A DNA stretch of 14,700 nucleotides, from NCBI GenBank assembly GCA_023428655.1, contig JAEYXC010000449.1, positions 1 through 14,700 of the forward strand, given 5' to 3'. Both the position numbers and the translations under genes were made by a program. The DNA is from Bacillota bacterium (GTDB lineage: Bacteria; Bacillota; Clostridia; Lachnospirales; Lachnospiraceae). How positions within the stretch are numbered: the stretch's first letter is position 1; each line of letters begins with the position of its first letter. Shown one piece after another: positions 13,627 through 14,700 of the stretch. The notes under the pieces were generated by a model. It was not told the DNA's origin. It searched no databases and worked only from the letters and a program-made list of their open reading frames with translations.

Positions 13627-13731
13627 TTCTTACCTCTTTCTGTATATAACAGATGAACATTGTAGGACATTCTGTATGCCAGTTACCTGCAGAATACTCT
13701 TGGCTTTCGGTCACCTTATCGGGTACACCGA

Positions 13732-14700
13732 TTATATTACTCGAAGTCCTCCGTCCGCTAGCGAGCATCTTCTGCGTCTTGTAAAGCTCTTTGCATTGGT
13801 AATTCCTTCTCCCGTAGGACCGGCTATTGTCATGGTCGCATGTCCTTCGCCACCAATCCCTACTCCCTGCAAGGTACATCCATTTTTTACAAAGATGGTC
13901 GTTTCTACTTTTTTTGCGAATTTCGTCATATGATCCACATTCTTAGAAAACATCGATGCGGTATGGCGGTTGCTATCCTCGGCAATTAACGCATATTTTA
14001 TAGCCTCGTCCAGAGTATTGCAGCGAACGATGGGTAGAACCGGCATTAACTGCTCCACCAGTACAAAGGGATGGTCATGGGCCACATCACAGATTAGAAG
14101 TCTAATATCTGATTTGCCGGGAATACCGATTGCTTCTAACATCTTGCCGGCGTCCTGACCAACCCATTTTTTATTCACCTGATATTCACCATCGTAGACA
14201 AATACCAACTTCAGAAGCTCTTCTAGCTGAACCCCATTGAGTAGGAACGCTCCTTCCTCCACCATATGATAGATAAAATCACTGGCAACCTCATTGAGAA
14301 CAAATACTTCCTTCTCAGCCAGGCATAATAAATTGTTATCAAAGGATGCTCCATAGAAAATATCCTTTGCTGCCTTTTTGATATCCGCGGTCTCATCTAC
14401 TATAACCGGTGGATTCCCTGCTCCGGCACCGATGGTCTTCTTACCGGATCGAAGCAAGGAATTCACCATGGGCATTCCACCGGTACCAACCATAAGACGA
14501 ACCTTAGGACTGGAGGTTAAGGCTTTTACGGTTTCCATGGTCGGTTCCTTTACCATGGTAATCAGATTCGCCGGTCCTCCGTTTTCCACAATCGTCCGAT
14601 GTAAAAGCTGTAAGCAATAAGCACATACATTTTTCGCTGCGGGATGAACATTAAATACAACCGAATTCCCACCGGATATCATACTGATGGTGTTGTTAAT
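13732..14700 (-). CDS. CoA-acylating aldehyde dehydrogenase (PduP/EutE family), 5' part outside the window
   Basis: The frame is open at the right edge (reading INNTISMISGGNSVVF) and continues 322 codons to the TAA at 13732. This is the C-terminal two thirds of a protein usually of about 460-490 residues. Diagnostic PduP/EutE segments are GNSVVFNVHPAAK, RLMVGTGGMPMVN, GAGAGNPPVIVDETADI and SFDNNLLCLAEKEVF, with the catalytic Cys encoded at 14325-14323, and the end FTRRRRCSLAD. The enzyme oxidises an aldehyde with NAD+ and CoA to acyl-CoA. PduL and the iron-type alcohol dehydrogenase downstream complete the classic BMC aldehyde branch. The N-terminal region, where PduP carries its encapsulation peptide, is not visible. 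Acetaldehyde versus propionaldehyde preference cannot be told. Confidence 0.96.
   Translation of the reverse strand: MNNTISMISGGNSVVFNVHPAAKNVCAYCLQLLHRTIVENGGPANLITMVKEPTMETVKALTSSPKVRLMVGTGGMPMVNSLLRSGKKTIGAGAGNPPVIVDETADIKKAAKDIFYGASFDNNLLCLAEKEVFVLNEVASDFIYHMVEEGAFLLNGVQLEELLKLVFVYDGEYQVNKKWVGQDAGKMLEAIGIPGKSDIRLLICDVAHDHPFVLVEQLMPVLPIVRCNTLDEAIKYALIAEDSNRHTASMFSKNVDHMTKFAKKVETTIFVKNGCTLQGVGIGGEGHATMTIAGPTGEGITNAKSFTRRRRCSLADGGLRVI

Noticed and set aside
13627..13731. Internal promoter before the first shell gene
   Set aside because: TACAAT is present at a plausible place, but no matching -35 or extended -10 accompanies it, so the support is too thin.
13568..13879. Possible frameshift or extra small gene in the 105-nt gap after the aldehyde dehydrogenase
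   Set aside because: The dehydrogenase ends with the normal family C-terminus at its own stop, and the overlapping minus-strand frame has no ribosome binding site or recognisable content.
13514..13933. 139-codon open frame on the + strand
   Set aside because: Antisense to the BMC-H and aldehyde dehydrogenase genes, both with clear family motifs. Its composition fits a reading-frame shadow.

Overview
The window looks like the chromosome of a low- to mid-GC anaerobic Firmicute, most likely a clostridium of the Lachnospiraceae type. The support is AT-rich spacers, AGGAGG-type ribosome binding sites 5-8 nt before nearly every start, extended -10 promoters, and the gene content: clostridial-style microcompartment genes and a CdaA diadenylate cyclase. 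Species cannot be read from the window. Every gene I can support lies on the minus strand, so transcription runs from right to left. I see no tRNA, rRNA, CRISPR array, insertion sequence or pseudogene.

Right part (5926-14700): a bacterial microcompartment (BMC) operon entered in the middle. In transcription order it holds: the C-terminal two thirds of a CoA-acylating aldehyde dehydrogenase (PduP/EutE family); four single-domain BMC-H shell proteins (two near-identical canonical ones, two divergent ones with altered pore segments); the phosphotransacylase PduL; the vertex protein EutN/CcmL; then, after an internal terminator-like hairpin, a solute-binding-protein homologue with no signal peptide; a CoA-disulfide-reductase/NADH-oxidase-type flavoprotein; a GctA/GctB-like pair of the CoA-transferase fold whose beta subunit lacks the catalytic glutamate; and an iron-type alcohol dehydrogenase. 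A minus-strand terminator follows at 5808-5850. The core logic is aldehyde to acyl-CoA (ALDH) to acyl-phosphate (PduL), with NADH re-oxidised by the alcohol dehydrogenase. No signature aldehyde-producing enzyme, BMC-T shell protein or regulator is in the window, so the substrate cannot be assigned. The second half of the operon is the unusual part.

Middle (2524-5925): a two-gene ABC exporter of the MacB/LolCDE/FtsX class (ATPase, then an 8-TM permease with a large external domain). It is preceded by a 500-bp spacer that holds 37-bp tandem repeats, an inverted repeat, an extended -10 promoter, and a short leader ending in an intrinsic terminator just before the ATPase ribosome binding site, consistent with attenuation control.

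Left part (1-2376): a promoter and a foldable 5' leader drive a two-TM protein of unknown function, a polytopic membrane protein with a very acidic cytoplasmic tail, and cdaA, the diadenylate cyclase that makes c-di-AMP. cdaA runs off the left edge just inside its second catalytic motif.
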